Shown here piece by piece: positions 30,101 through 39,499 of a DNA stretch of 64,000 nt. Source of the stretch: Psychrobacter immobilis (GTDB lineage Bacteria; Pseudomonadota; Gammaproteobacteria; Pseudomonadales; Moraxellaceae); contig NZ_CAJGZM010000003.1 of NCBI RefSeq assembly GCF_904846175.1, positions 1 to 64,000 of the forward strand, written 5' to 3'. Below the pieces are notes generated by a model. The model ran no database searches. It was not told where the DNA came from and saw nothing but the letters and a program-made list of their open reading frames with translations. How positions within the stretch are numbered: the first letter of the stretch is position 1; every line of letters begins with the position of its first letter. The translations under genes were made by a program, and so were the position numbers.

Positions 30101-31589
30101 AAAACAAGTCAATCCAGATGCCTTGGTTTCGGTAAAACTGGTTTCACGTCCTGGGGTTGGCACCATTGCAACGGGCGTGGCAAAAGCCTACGCCGATTTG
30201 ATTACCATCTCAGGTTATGATGGTGGTACTGCCGCCTCGCCGCTGTCGTCTATCCATCATGCTGGCTCGCCTTGGGAGCTAGGGCTTGCTGAAACACATC
30301 AATCACTACGGGTGAATGGCTTGCGCCATAAGGTTCGCATTCAAACCGATGGTGGTCTAAAAACAGGTCTTGATGTGGTCAAAGCCGCGATTCTAGGTGC
30401 TGAAAGCTTTGGTTTTGGCACCACGCCAATGATTGCGGTTGGTTGTAAATACTTGCGTATCTGCCATCTTAATAACTGTCCGACCGGCGTTGCGACGCAA
30501 AAAGCCCAGCTACGTGATGAGCATTTCATTGGCGAAGCGGAAATGTTGATTAACTTCTTTAAATTTGTGGCGACTGAAACGCGTGAATGGCTCGCTGCAT
30601 TAGGCGTACGCAGTATGGAAGAGCTGGTCGGGCGTACTGACTTGCTTGATGTGTTAGAAGGCAATACCGATAAGCAGCGTCATTTGGATTTAACGCCATT
30701 ACTGTTTAGTCATCCAGCCAGTAGTGGCAAAGCGCAAACCTGTCAGGTCGCGCGTAATGAGCCATTTGATAAAGGCTTGCTTGCTGAACAGATGATTAGC
30801 GATATGCTGCTCAATATCCGTCAAGGTAACGGCGGCGATTATAGCTACGCAGTTGGTAACTGTGATCGCTCAATCGGCGCTCGTATCTCGGGTGAGATTG
30901 CGCAGCTATGGGGCAACCTTGGCATGAGTGATATGCCCATTAAGCTGCATCTAAACGGCACCGCAGGTCAAAGTTTGGGTGTATGGAATGCTGGCGGCTT
31001 ACATATTCAGCTTGAAGGCGATGCCAATGACTATGTCGGTAAAGGCATGGCAGGCGGTGAGATTGTGATTTATCCACCGAAAGATTCAAGCTTTAGTGCG
31101 CAAGAAACCGCTATCATCGGTAATACCTGTCTGTATGGTGCAACGGGTGGTAAATTATACGCTGCGGGCACGGCAGGCGAGCGCTTTGGGGTGCGTAATT
31201 CTGGCGCGCATGCTGTCATCGAAGGTACGGGCGATCATTGCTGTGAATATATGACCGGCGGCATCATTACTATTCTTGGACGTACGGGTTTGAATTTTGG
31301 CGCCGGCATGACGGGTGGTTTTGCCTATGTACTTGATATGGATGGTGATTTCTTTGACCGCTGTAATCATGAGCTGATTGACTTAAACCGTATCTCAAGT
31401 GAGCAAACGGAAGGTCATCGTATTTATTTACAACAAGTGATTGAAACCCATGTCGATAAAACTGGCAGTGCGTGGGGGCAGACTATTTTAGCGGACTTTG
31501 AGCATTATGCGCGTAAATTCTATTTGGTGAAACCTAAAGCCGCAAATGTTGCGACCTTGCTTAAGACCACGACGGCTGATCCACAATAA
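27126..31589 (+). CDS. gltB: Glutamate synthase (NADPH) large subunit
   Basis: Transfers the glutamine amide to 2-oxoglutarate to make glutamate; works with GltD. The ATG at 27126 (AAAGGAC upstream) gives 1488 residues; the frame stays open to 27036 but that extension is not family-like. A 19-residue propeptide would be removed to expose Cys20 of [11 protein letters not shown], the class II glutamine amidotransferase nucleophile. The FMN-binding synthase domain spans roughly 800-1200. The 3Fe-4S cysteines occur as C-x5-C-x4-C in [12 protein letters not shown] near 1107-1118, and the Gly-rich GXGXG beta-helix domain ends the protein. gltD follows after 152 bp. Confidence 0.97.
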   Translation: MSMISSSIHLATPDDFSDNCGFGLIAHIEGQASHDLVKTAIHSLSCMTHRGGVAADGKTGDGCGLLLATPTTFFKHIAAEQGFTITANFAVGMVFVNVDETKAQYSQQVLNEELSAQGLAVAGWRDVPLDLSIVGEIGRQTLPGFQQIFVNAPDEIAADDFNRKLFVARKKAEQRLVDDELFYVCSLNCQTIIYKGLVMPSDLPAFFLDLQDTRLASHIVVFHQRFSTNTLPRWPLAQPFRYLAHNGELNTITGNRSWSEARTPKLKSDKLPNLNELTPLVNSTGSDSSSLDNMLEVLMSGGMSLFHSMSILVPPAWQNVDSMDMDLRAFYEFYSQHMEAWDGPAGLVIQDGRYAVCMLDRNGLRPSRWVTTKNGYITVASEVGVWDYAPKDVLAKGRVGPGQMLVIDTMTGQIMDTKAIATLLKKAHPYRKWLREEATRIRDDERLEETLAAQACRGEPLKALQKMYHITNEERTEIIRPNAENAQEPVGSMGDDTPMAVLSQQIRHVGDFFRQQFAQVTNPPIDPLRESIVMSLQTCLGAETNVFAPSARDAHRIILSSPVLSASKMQQLETLADPAFQLARIDLYYDANLELSAAIKAICEQVANSIRAGHTLIVLSDKNIAADKVPANAIMVTGAVHHYLIAQGIRTDANLIIETGLARDSHQVAVLIGFGATCVYPYLAYDVIDDLVATGELLGDPIQARVNFRKGLDKGLLKILSKMGISTIVSYRGAQLFEAVGLSEEVVSLCFKGVQSRIKGATFADLAADQAQLAANAFKRRAPLDQGGLLKFVFNKEYHAFNPDVINSLHTAVRTGDYDNYRNYADLVNSRPVATLRDLLQLKTANPIDVNEVEDISEILKRFDSAGMSLGALSPEAHEAIAMAMNTIGGRSNSGEGGEDPVRYGTLRNSKIKQIASGRFGVTPAYLRSAEVLQIKVAQGAKPGEGGQLPGGKVNALIARLRYSVPGVTLISPPPHHDIYSIEDLAQLIFDLKQVNPDALVSVKLVSRPGVGTIATGVAKAYADLITISGYDGGTAASPLSSIHHAGSPWELGLAETHQSLRVNGLRHKVRIQTDGGLKTGLDVVKAAILGAESFGFGTTPMIAVGCKYLRICHLNNCPTGVATQKAQLRDEHFIGEAEMLINFFKFVATETREWLAALGVRSMEELVGRTDLLDVLEGNTDKQRHLDLTPLLFSHPASSGKAQTCQVARNEPFDKGLLAEQMISDMLLNIRQGNGGDYSYAVGNCDRSIGARISGEIAQLWGNLGMSDMPIKLHLNGTAGQSLGVWNAGGLHIQLEGDANDYVGKGMAGGEIVIYPPKDSSFSAQETAIIGNTCLYGATGGKLYAAGTAGERFGVRNSGAHAVIEGTGDHCCEYMTGGIITILGRTGLNFGAGMTGGFAYVLDMDGDFFDRCNHELIDLNRISSEQTEGHRIYLQQVIETHVDKTGSAWGQTILADFEHYARKFYLVKPKAANVATLLKTTTADPQ

Positions 31590-31726
31590 ATGGGATGAGC
31601 CAGCAATAGGTTTACGAGCATTTTAACTCATAGCTTTAACGCAAAGTTTTAAGCAGGTAAATGACAGCCCGTATCCGTAAATTTGCCTCATTGAGGCTGC
31701 AGATATTAGCTGTCGTCACCCACTAA

Positions 31727-33163
<1,437 letters not shown>

Positions 33164-33268
33164 CATATAGCTATTATCCATAGCCAAATGCTCTCAGGCA
33201 GACGTTCTCAACTAAGCACTATCTTGGAATGCTTTTTTGTTGTTATGTGCTAGCATGTTTTGACCTTT

Positions 33269-33309
33269 AACGTCTTTTATCTTTTAATAGGTAAAAGGCG
33301 TTATTTTTT
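33269..33309 (+). terminator. Terminator after gltD
   Basis: AACGTCTTTTATC (33269-33281) pairs with GGTAAAAGGCGTT (33290-33302) over 13 positions with two wobbles, followed by A and T6. Confidence 0.82.
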
Positions 33310-33400
33310 GATCATTGCTTTAGTATCGCTTTCTCAGCGGTTAAGCTAGCAGTTATCCTTTAACCGCATTTTTATTCATTTATTATAAGAGATAGCCCGC

Positions 33401-34636
33401 GTGAAACCGACTTTTTGGCAACGATTTACTGCACCGTTTGTGGAGCCTTACGCCCGTTATCAGCATGCGGATATTTTACATGCCATACGTTTAGGTATTG
33501 CTGTGCTTATTGCACTGTTGTTAAATGAGTTTACGCACTTGCCGCACGGCGAGTGGACGACCATTACTGTATTTGTGATATTGGGTTTGTTGCAATATCA
33601 AGGGGCGATTTATACCAAGGCCAAAGAGCGGATACTCGGCACCTTATTAGGTGTGGTGGTCGGGCTGAGCTTTTTATGGTTGATTCAAGATACGGGCGGT
33701 TGGCTGTGGTTATATTACGGGCTGATTGGTATTATCAGCGGTATTATTGGTTACGTGGCGGTTAAGCAATTGGGTTATATCGGGCTGCTAACAGGGATTA
33801 CCATGCTGATGATTGTTTCAAGCCCTGACCATAGTAATATTGCCCAAGATGGCTTATATCGAGCGTTTAATATTTTGCTTGGGGCTGGAGTAGCGGTCGC
33901 CGCGACGTTGATTTTACCGCTTAAATCGACGTTAATGTGGCGGTTTTTATTGGCCAGGAATCTTGAAACCTGCAGTAATTTATACGCTGGGGTTGGCAAT
34001 CATATCGATGCGGAAGTTTTGGTGCCTAAGCCGTTTAAGTATAGTAAAGCGACCAGCTCAGCCAGTATTATTTACCCAAAGAGCAGTTCTGTACCTGATA
34101 CACCGGTCAATAAATCTTTGGTCAAGGCACTACAAAAAATCAATAAGCGTTTGCTAGCTGTGCGCCCGCATATCGCGGCGACAGCTAGCGAATCGGGAAT
34201 TGAAAAAGAAACGCTAGAGACTATTCAGCGTACCCATCGGAATATTATTGGAACTATTGATTTGCTATTAAGTGCCGCGCCGCGCTTGGCAAACATTGAG
34301 ATTGACGATGAAAACCATATTTTACTTATCCATTATCAGCATGAATTGACGCAAGCGATGCAGCATATGGCCGCGGTATTACGTAGCCCAAATGATGAAG
34401 TATTTCGACCGATTACGCGTATCGCAGTATCAGAATATCCAAGCGTAGAAAACTTAGGCTTTGAATGGCAAGGCTATTTTTGGCTCACGCAAACCTTACA
34501 AGTACAGTTGCAGCGGCTCAGTGATTTATTGCAAACGACTAAGCCGCAATGGTTTGCTGCCTCTGGTTTGCGCTACCAACGCCGCGAGCAACGCCGTATC
34601 GAGCATAAAGGTAGCGAAACCGATTTGCATTTATAA
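33401..34636 (+). CDS. FUSC-family inner-membrane protein
   Basis: A 411-residue membrane protein starting with GTG. The N-terminal half (about 25-185) has five or six hydrophobic segments and the FUSC-family feature GEWTTITVFVILGLLQYQGAIYTKAKERILGTLLGVVVG: a Pro/Trp-containing helix followed by a KA.ER..GT..G motif. The C-terminal half is soluble and helical, as in the aromatic-acid/fusaric-acid exporter-like family. Family members are proposed efflux components, but no partner genes (periplasmic adaptor) are adjacent, so substrate and role are unknown. Bounded by terminators on both sides, so monocistronic. Confidence 0.8.
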   Translation: MKPTFWQRFTAPFVEPYARYQHADILHAIRLGIAVLIALLLNEFTHLPHGEWTTITVFVILGLLQYQGAIYTKAKERILGTLLGVVVGLSFLWLIQDTGGWLWLYYGLIGIISGIIGYVAVKQLGYIGLLTGITMLMIVSSPDHSNIAQDGLYRAFNILLGAGVAVAATLILPLKSTLMWRFLLARNLETCSNLYAGVGNHIDAEVLVPKPFKYSKATSSASIIYPKSSSVPDTPVNKSLVKALQKINKRLLAVRPHIAATASESGIEKETLETIQRTHRNIIGTIDLLLSAAPRLANIEIDDENHILLIHYQHELTQAMQHMAAVLRSPNDEVFRPITRIAVSEYPSVENLGFEWQGYFWLTQTLQVQLQRLSDLLQTTKPQWFAASGLRYQRREQRRIEHKGSETDLHL

Positions 34637-34658
34637 ATAAAAGCCCAATAAAAGCCAC

Positions 34659-34694
34659 AAAAAAACGCTGACTTTATTAAGTCAGCGTTTTTTT
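34659..34694. terminator. Bidirectional terminator between FUSC gene and solute-binding protein gene
   Basis: AAAAAAACGCTGACTT pairs perfectly with AAGTCAGCGTTTTTTT around TATT. It serves the two convergent genes. Confidence 0.95.
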
Positions 34695-34775
34695 ACGGTA
34701 GCAGTCATTAAAAAGGGCTATTAAAAACAGCTATCAACAATCAACCATTAATAATCATATTTTAACAAACAATGA

Positions 34776-35897
34776 TTAACGACCGGTTTTTAGCTTATCC
34801 CAATATTGCTGATAAACTCGCAAGGCTTCATCGCCGACATCTTCTTGGAATTCAGCTTTTGCTAGTATGGCTTTGCTCGGATAAATGGTTGGATTGTTGC
34901 GTACTTCTTCTGGCATCAGCTCACGGGCAGCGATATTAGGCGACGCATAACCAATCTCTTCGCTGACGATTTTAGAGTTCTCAGGACGCAGTAAGTAATC
35001 AATAAATTTGTGTGCTGCATCGACTTGTTTGGCGTTTTTTGGAATGACAAAGTTATCCATCCATAAGATAGCGCCCTCAGTTGGATATTTATACACCAAG
35101 CTGGTCAAGCCTTCGTTATTGGCGATAATTGCCTCACCATTCCAACTCATACCAACCGTGGTTTCGCCTTCCATATACGGCATGCGCGAGGCGTCCGAAT
35201 TAAAGGTTTTTACATTTGGCATCAAGGTTGTCAGCTTCTCATAAGCGGCTTTGATTTCATCAGGGTTTTTACTATTACCTGAATGTCCAAGGGTCAATAG
35301 CGCCATGCCAAACACTTCGCGCATGTCGTTCATCAGCATCACTTGACCTTTATACTCAGGACGCCATAAGTCATTCCAGCTATTTACGGTGGCAGGATCG
35401 ACCGCTTCGCCATTGATGGCCAGACCGGTGCTGCCCCACATATAAGGAATCGAGTATTTATTGTCTGGGTCAACCTTGGTATTGGTAAAGGAGGTATCAA
35501 GATTCTTAAAGTTGCTTAATTTAGATTTATCTAGTTCTTGTAGCAACCCTTCTTTAGCCATTTTTTCGACATAATACGTCGATGGAATCGCTAAGTCATA
35601 TTGGCTAGAATCATCGAGCAGTTTTAGCTTAGCATACATGGCTTCGTTAGAATCAAAGGTGGTGTAATTGACCCGAATGCCAGTCTCTTTGGTAAAACCA
35701 TCGAGGATTTCTTGCGGCATATATTCCGACCAGTTATAGAGATTTAGTGTTTCTGCACTGGTAGCAGCACCATCGGTAGCGGTGTTATCTGACTTGCTAC
35801 AGCTAGCAAGTGCGAGCCCAATCGCCACGGCTAATAGAGCTTTTGGTAGCATACGAGCGCTACGAGCAGCAGAGTGGGACAATGATAAATGAGTCAA
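34776..35897 (-). CDS. Polyamine-type ABC transporter substrate-binding lipoprotein (PotD/PotF family)
   Basis: A periplasmic solute-binding lipoprotein of the spermidine/putrescine family. The likely start is TTG at 35897, with AGGAGAG five bases upstream, giving 373 residues. The frame is open to 36002 but without family similarity, and an ATG at 35852 lacks a good site. A signal peptide ends in LALASC (lipobox). The mature protein begins with polyamine-binder features: LNLYNWSEYMPQEILDGFTKETGIRV and later GSTGLAINGEAVDPATVNSWNDLW. Conserved Trp and acidic residues of the ligand pocket (WNGEA, ILWMDNFVIPKNAK) are visible. No ABC permease or ATPase genes are adjacent. Confidence 0.88.
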   Translation of the reverse strand: MTHLSLSHSAARSARMLPKALLAVAIGLALASCSKSDNTATDGAATSAETLNLYNWSEYMPQEILDGFTKETGIRVNYTTFDSNEAMYAKLKLLDDSSQYDLAIPSTYYVEKMAKEGLLQELDKSKLSNFKNLDTSFTNTKVDPDNKYSIPYMWGSTGLAINGEAVDPATVNSWNDLWRPEYKGQVMLMNDMREVFGMALLTLGHSGNSKNPDEIKAAYEKLTTLMPNVKTFNSDASRMPYMEGETTVGMSWNGEAIIANNEGLTSLVYKYPTEGAILWMDNFVIPKNAKQVDAAHKFIDYLLRPENSKIVSEEIGYASPNIAARELMPEEVRNNPTIYPSKAILAKAEFQEDVGDEALRVYQQYWDKLKTGR

Positions 35898-36301
35898 GAT
35901 ATCTCTCCTAAAGTAAGAATGATGCAAAGCAAAAAATCCGTAAAACAGGCGCGATGCTAAATATTTACAGCTATGGAAACTATTATGGCTATGATTGTGC
36001 ATAATTTAAAGGGCAATCATGCATAGCGTGTTTGATATTAACGTTACAGTCAGTGTAAATAACCATGCTATGCGAAGGGGGCTAAGTGGTGCTAAGTGAA
36101 GGTAAATGATAATGAGCGTGGCTTTCTTATGCATCATTTAACAATAGCGTTTTTTAGAATAAACAGATTTACCATAGCATAATAACGAGAAAGGCAACAT
36201 GATAAGCCAGTCTTATGTCAACATAGCTGCCGCCTGAGACTTTAAGCAAAATAAAAATAAGACGATTTTAACCAAATTGATTGAATTAAAAGAGGAATAC
36301 A
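35898..36301. promoter_or_regulatory. Divergent upstream region with nested dyads
   Basis: Gap between the solute-binding protein gene (minus) and a small membrane protein gene (plus). GCATAGC (36021-36027) and GCTATGC (36067-36073) form an inverted pair enclosing TTACA-GTCAG-TGTAA (36044-36058), an operator-like dyad. GCTAAGTG is repeated directly at about 36081 and 36091. No gene is visible in the gap. Confidence 0.4.
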
Positions 36302-36565
36302 ATGAATAATCGTGTACGCGCTGGCATAGTGATGGCTTTGATTGGCATCATAGGTTTTATGATGATATTTAATTCAGGCTCTCCGACCGCTATCGTTGAT
36401 TGGCCGGTTGAAACTTATATGGGTTTGGCATTTACCATTGGCTGGCTCAGCCATGTACCCAATTGGCTGGCTTATGTGCTAGCAGCGTTGGTGCTTATCT
36501 TACTCATTGTCGGATTTTATAAAATCGGCAGCTGGCTTTACGGTTTAATGACCAAGCGCGGTTAG
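36302..36565 (+). CDS. Small two-span membrane protein, unknown function
   Basis: An 87-residue protein with two strongly hydrophobic segments (about 7-24 and 57-79) separated by a short loop containing Pro, Trp and Glu (SPTAIVDWPVETYMG), and a basic C-terminus (KRG). The ATG at 36302 follows AAAAGAGGAAT, a good ribosome-binding site, supporting a real gene. I recognise no family. It lies alone between a divergent solute-binding protein gene and a convergent HAD gene; the positive-inside rule suggests both ends are cytoplasmic. Confidence 0.7.
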   Translation: MNNRVRAGIVMALIGIIGFMMIFNSGSPTAIVDWPVETYMGLAFTIGWLSHVPNWLAYVLAALVLILLIVGFYKIGSWLYGLMTKRG

Positions 36566-36640
36566 ATTTTGCTAGGACGTGTCCTTATTTTAAAAATGAG
36601 GACATACCTTAGATAAACAGCGATTTTCAAAGTCTATTTA

Positions 36641-37471
36641 TCAAGACGCTATATGAAATTGCTCAAGCACCGACTGAATACCGCGCTCCTCAATCGTACC
36701 CGTGACAAAATCTGCGCGCTCAATCAACGCTGGTTGCGCATCGCCCATTGCTACTGCATAGCCGACCAAATCAAACATCTCTAAATCATTTAATCCATCA
36801 CCAAACGCCATACATTTACGTGCGTCTACGCCATAATACTGACAGACGTCTTTGATACCACGTGCTTTAGAAGCGTTTGCTGGCAAGATATCTGCACCGA
36901 TGTGATGCCAATGGACCAGTTTTAAATCGTCCTGTGCAAAGTCAATATCTTGCATTTTTTCTTCTTGATTGTTAAAAAATACTGAGCATTGATAAACGGG
37001 GTTTGATTGATAATACAGTGGGTCAACGATAGAGTTCGGCGTTTTGGCATTAAAATCACGCAAACGCTCGTTTTCGCCTGACCAAGCAATGTGCGTCGCC
37101 GAGTCAAACTTATGAATCAGCTGACTTGTCTGGCATAACTGCACGATTTTGTCCGCTTGCTCAGAAGACAATGGATAATGGCTAATCAGCCCTTTATTAT
37201 CAAAGCTATATTGTCCATTCATACAAATAATGGCATCTAAAATATCTGCTTTGAGCAAAGCTAAAATATCCGCCGGCAATATCGCTTTAGAACGTCCCGT
37301 CGAAATCACTAATTTAATGTCAGTCTTTGAAAGCGCTTCAAGGGTCGCTTGGTTGTGCTCGGCGATAATACCGTTACGGCTGAGCGTGTCATCAATGTCA
37401 AAAAATATTATTTTCGGCACCGGTAACGCCTGATTCATACTGGCTGTCGCCGCCTTATCTACAATAAACAT
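36641..37471 (-). CDS. HAD-superfamily Cof-type hydrolase
   Basis: A 276-residue cytosolic phosphatase of the Cof/YbiV type (HAD subfamily IIB). Motif I is FFDIDDTLSRNG near residues 24-35, motif II the Ser/Thr in LVISTGRSK near 54-62, motif III Lys in NASKARGIKD near 200-210, and motif IV GDGLNDLEMF near 227-236. The C2 cap lies between motifs II and III. Members hydrolyse sugar phosphates, nucleotides or FMN-type substrates; the specificity cannot be told from sequence. AAGGAT precedes the ATG. Confidence 0.9.
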   Translation of the reverse strand: MFIVDKAATASMNQALPVPKIIFFDIDDTLSRNGIIAEHNQATLEALSKTDIKLVISTGRSKAILPADILALLKADILDAIICMNGQYSFDNKGLISHYPLSSEQADKIVQLCQTSQLIHKFDSATHIAWSGENERLRDFNAKTPNSIVDPLYYQSNPVYQCSVFFNNQEEKMQDIDFAQDDLKLVHWHHIGADILPANASKARGIKDVCQYYGVDARKCMAFGDGLNDLEMFDLVGYAVAMGDAQPALIERADFVTGTIEERGIQSVLEQFHIAS

Positions 37472-37823
37472 GACTATCCTTTAGATTTGAAAAACGACTA
37501 TGTAAGTATTCAATAAAGTGTGTAAAGTCGTTGAAATTTGCTTAATAATTTTAAGTGTTATTACTAATAATATCGTTTGGATTTATGAGTAATTATCCAT
37601 TTTATATGGTTAAAAATACAGTAATAGGGTGGTTGTGGCTAATTTATGTATCGCTTTTATAACGATAATTGCCTTTCACATTCTGAATACACTTGCCAGC
37701 AAGCAGTTGATTTTCTGCTTTTTGACTTTATATATTATCTAAACATAGAGTCTTATAAATTTAGTATTGTTAATAAGTTTGTAAGTAAACTCTATTGGGG
37801 AAATTTCGTATAAGGACACTACA
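37472..37823. other. Gene-free divergent gap HAD gene / hemerythrin-like gene
   Basis: 352 bases of AT-rich sequence. It should contain promoters for both divergent genes. I see no repeat, stable hairpin or small gene. Confidence 0.4.
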
Positions 37824-38423
37824 ATGCCTGAATCTACTGATAACACTGTTAGCCAAAAAGCCTTAGACGAGGATTTGTTTACTCTGTCGCCGCGTCATCC
37901 TGACAGTCGGCTAGAGGCGGATTGGTTGTTCTTATTTAATAAGCTACCGCCAGATCAATGGTTTAGCGCAGATTATGCTTATAAAACCTCGGGCTGGCTA
38001 AAAGTACATACTAACATACGCAAGCGTCAGCGTATCTTGACACAGATAAGTGCAGGCTATCAATCTGGCGAGTATGACTGGGCAGAGTATCGCTCGCAGC
38101 TACTCAAGCGCATCAATATGCACATTCTTAAGTTGCATCAGCATCATGGCGTAGAGGATGAGGGCTTTTTCCCTGAGTTTATTAAGATGTATCCGCAGTT
38201 ACAGGCAGGGTTTGAGATATTGGGCCGCGACCATGTGCGCTTGGATGCGATACTCGATAAGCTGCAAGTGGAAAACGATAGGCTGGCGAGAAGTGAGGTC
38301 GAAGATAAAGCGCTGGCAGTGCAATTATATCAAACATTGGTAGACGCAACCGATTTACTCTCGCAACACCTGACCGATGAGGAAGACTTGGTCATTCCTA
38401 TTTTGGGGTTAAGGCAGGGTTAA
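37824..38423 (+). CDS. Hemerythrin-like (HHE) domain protein
   Basis: A 199-residue soluble protein with a helical bundle and histidine/acidic residues spaced as in HHE/hemerythrin-like domains. These are HILKLHQHHGVEDEGFFPEF near 94-113, GRDHVRLDAILDKL near 132-145 and LLSQHLTDEEDLVIPIL near 179-195. Such domains bind a di-iron centre and sense or carry oxygen or nitric oxide, or handle iron. No regulator or redox partner gene is next to it, so the ligand is unknown. AAGGA precedes the ATG. A REP-like palindrome lies 24 bp after the stop. Confidence 0.85.
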   Translation: MPESTDNTVSQKALDEDLFTLSPRHPDSRLEADWLFLFNKLPPDQWFSADYAYKTSGWLKVHTNIRKRQRILTQISAGYQSGEYDWAEYRSQLLKRINMHILKLHQHHGVEDEGFFPEFIKMYPQLQAGFEILGRDHVRLDAILDKLQVENDRLARSEVEDKALAVQLYQTLVDATDLLSQHLTDEEDLVIPILGLRQG

Positions 38424-38446
38424 AAAATTGATTTTTTGCCTTTAAA

Positions 38447-38470
38447 TGTAGGGTGCGCCCAGCGCACCAT
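38447..38470. repeat. REP-like GC-rich palindrome
   Basis: TGTAGGGTGCGC...GCGCACC: perfect 7-bp arms GGTGCGC (38452-38458) and GCGCACC (38462-38468) with loop CCA. The GTAGGGTGCG start and extragenic position resemble dispersed extragenic palindromes. Only this copy is visible in the window, so its repeat status is inferred. Confidence 0.5.
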
Positions 38471-38520
38471 TTCCATACGTTATCAATCTTATCGGTGTGT
38501 GGAACGCACTCTATTCAAAC

Positions 38521-39429
38521 TTAATTCAATTGTATTGAGTAATCTGCATTGAGAATAAATACTAAGTATCGAAAGTCATCAGAGTTTTCAGATGTAATTT
38601 TAATCATATTTCCTAATTGTAGGAAGTTATAACCTTCTTCCATAACTTCTCTTATTCGACGAATATTACTGTCTAGTTCTCCTATCTTTTTAGACCAAAA
38701 ATCAAGATCTTTACTCAGAAGATTGTCAACATTTAATTTTTGAATTTCTTCAAGCGAGTTTTTAAATTCAATAACGTATAACAACCTTAAATCGTTATAT
38801 TCATAAAGAAAATTTAGTCCTGTAATACTGTCTGCAACCACCCTTTCGTACTTAGAAACATTTTTTTGACCACTTGCTTCACGTGCATCTATCTCTTCCT
38901 TGCTAAGCATTTTATCAATATAGATATTTGGATCATTGTCTTTGACCATCTTACTCAGTTTTTGTACGATTGTTTTAGAATAGTTCCTAGATTTTCCTTT
39001 AAAAAACTGCTGAATTTTGTAAGCAGTATCTATACTGCCAAAATCATTTTCTATGCTAGCGACCTCTGAGAACTTTGAGTTGATAGATTTTTGAAAAGTC
39101 TCAATCCTTTCTCTTGCTTTGTAGTCTCTATAATACCTATCAAAATCTCTTGAAAGATTTTCAAACTCTACGCTGAAGTGTTTTTTTCCACAATAGCTTC
39201 CAATATTCGTTAGTTTGCCTGAAGCTGTTTCTACAATATAACCTTTACCATGTGGAGTCCCACAATTAGATAGACCGCATTTTTCGTAAGTAAGAAACTC
39301 ATACTTACCCAATATCTGTTTTAGCTCTTCTTCCTTTGGATCGAGAGAGTTAGTATAACCAAGCATCTCAAAAACTTCGTCCCATGTAGAAACTTCTCTA
39401 AATCCTTTTTCTATCGTCAAAGCAATCAT
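38521..39429 (-). CDS. Orphan protein with Cys/His (possible zinc) motif
   Basis: From the ATG at 39429 (weak GGA upstream) it has 302 residues; a TTG at 39444 would add five. I recognise no family. A compact cluster near residues 51-84 reads C-x4-C-x3-H then, 20 residues later, C-x3-H (YEKCGLSNCGTPH ... GSYCGKKHF), which could bind zinc. The rest looks helical and highly charged, with coiled-coil-like stretches (about 85-115 and 220-270). The gene is more AT-rich, richer in Lys/Asn/Ile and different in codon use from its neighbours, suggesting recent acquisition. It is 70 bp downstream of parC on the same strand without an intervening terminator. Confidence 0.7.
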   Translation of the reverse strand: MIALTIEKGFREVSTWDEVFEMLGYTNSLDPKEEELKQILGKYEFLTYEKCGLSNCGTPHGKGYIVETASGKLTNIGSYCGKKHFSVEFENLSRDFDRYYRDYKARERIETFQKSINSKFSEVASIENDFGSIDTAYKIQQFFKGKSRNYSKTIVQKLSKMVKDNDPNIYIDKMLSKEEIDAREASGQKNVSKYERVVADSITGLNFLYEYNDLRLLYVIEFKNSLEEIQKLNVDNLLSKDLDFWSKKIGELDSNIRRIREVMEEGYNFLQLGNMIKITSENSDDFRYLVFILNADYSIQLN

Positions 39430-39499
39430 TTGATTTGTTTCCAATTAAGCCCAGTTATTTTAGAAAGAGAAACTTTAATCCTGTATTCAGAACCATAAA

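Noticed and set aside
36581-36603. Palindrome GTCCTTATTTT/AAAAATGAGGAC between convergent genes
   Set aside because: It could be a terminator, but neither strand has a T-run after the stem, so I do not call one.
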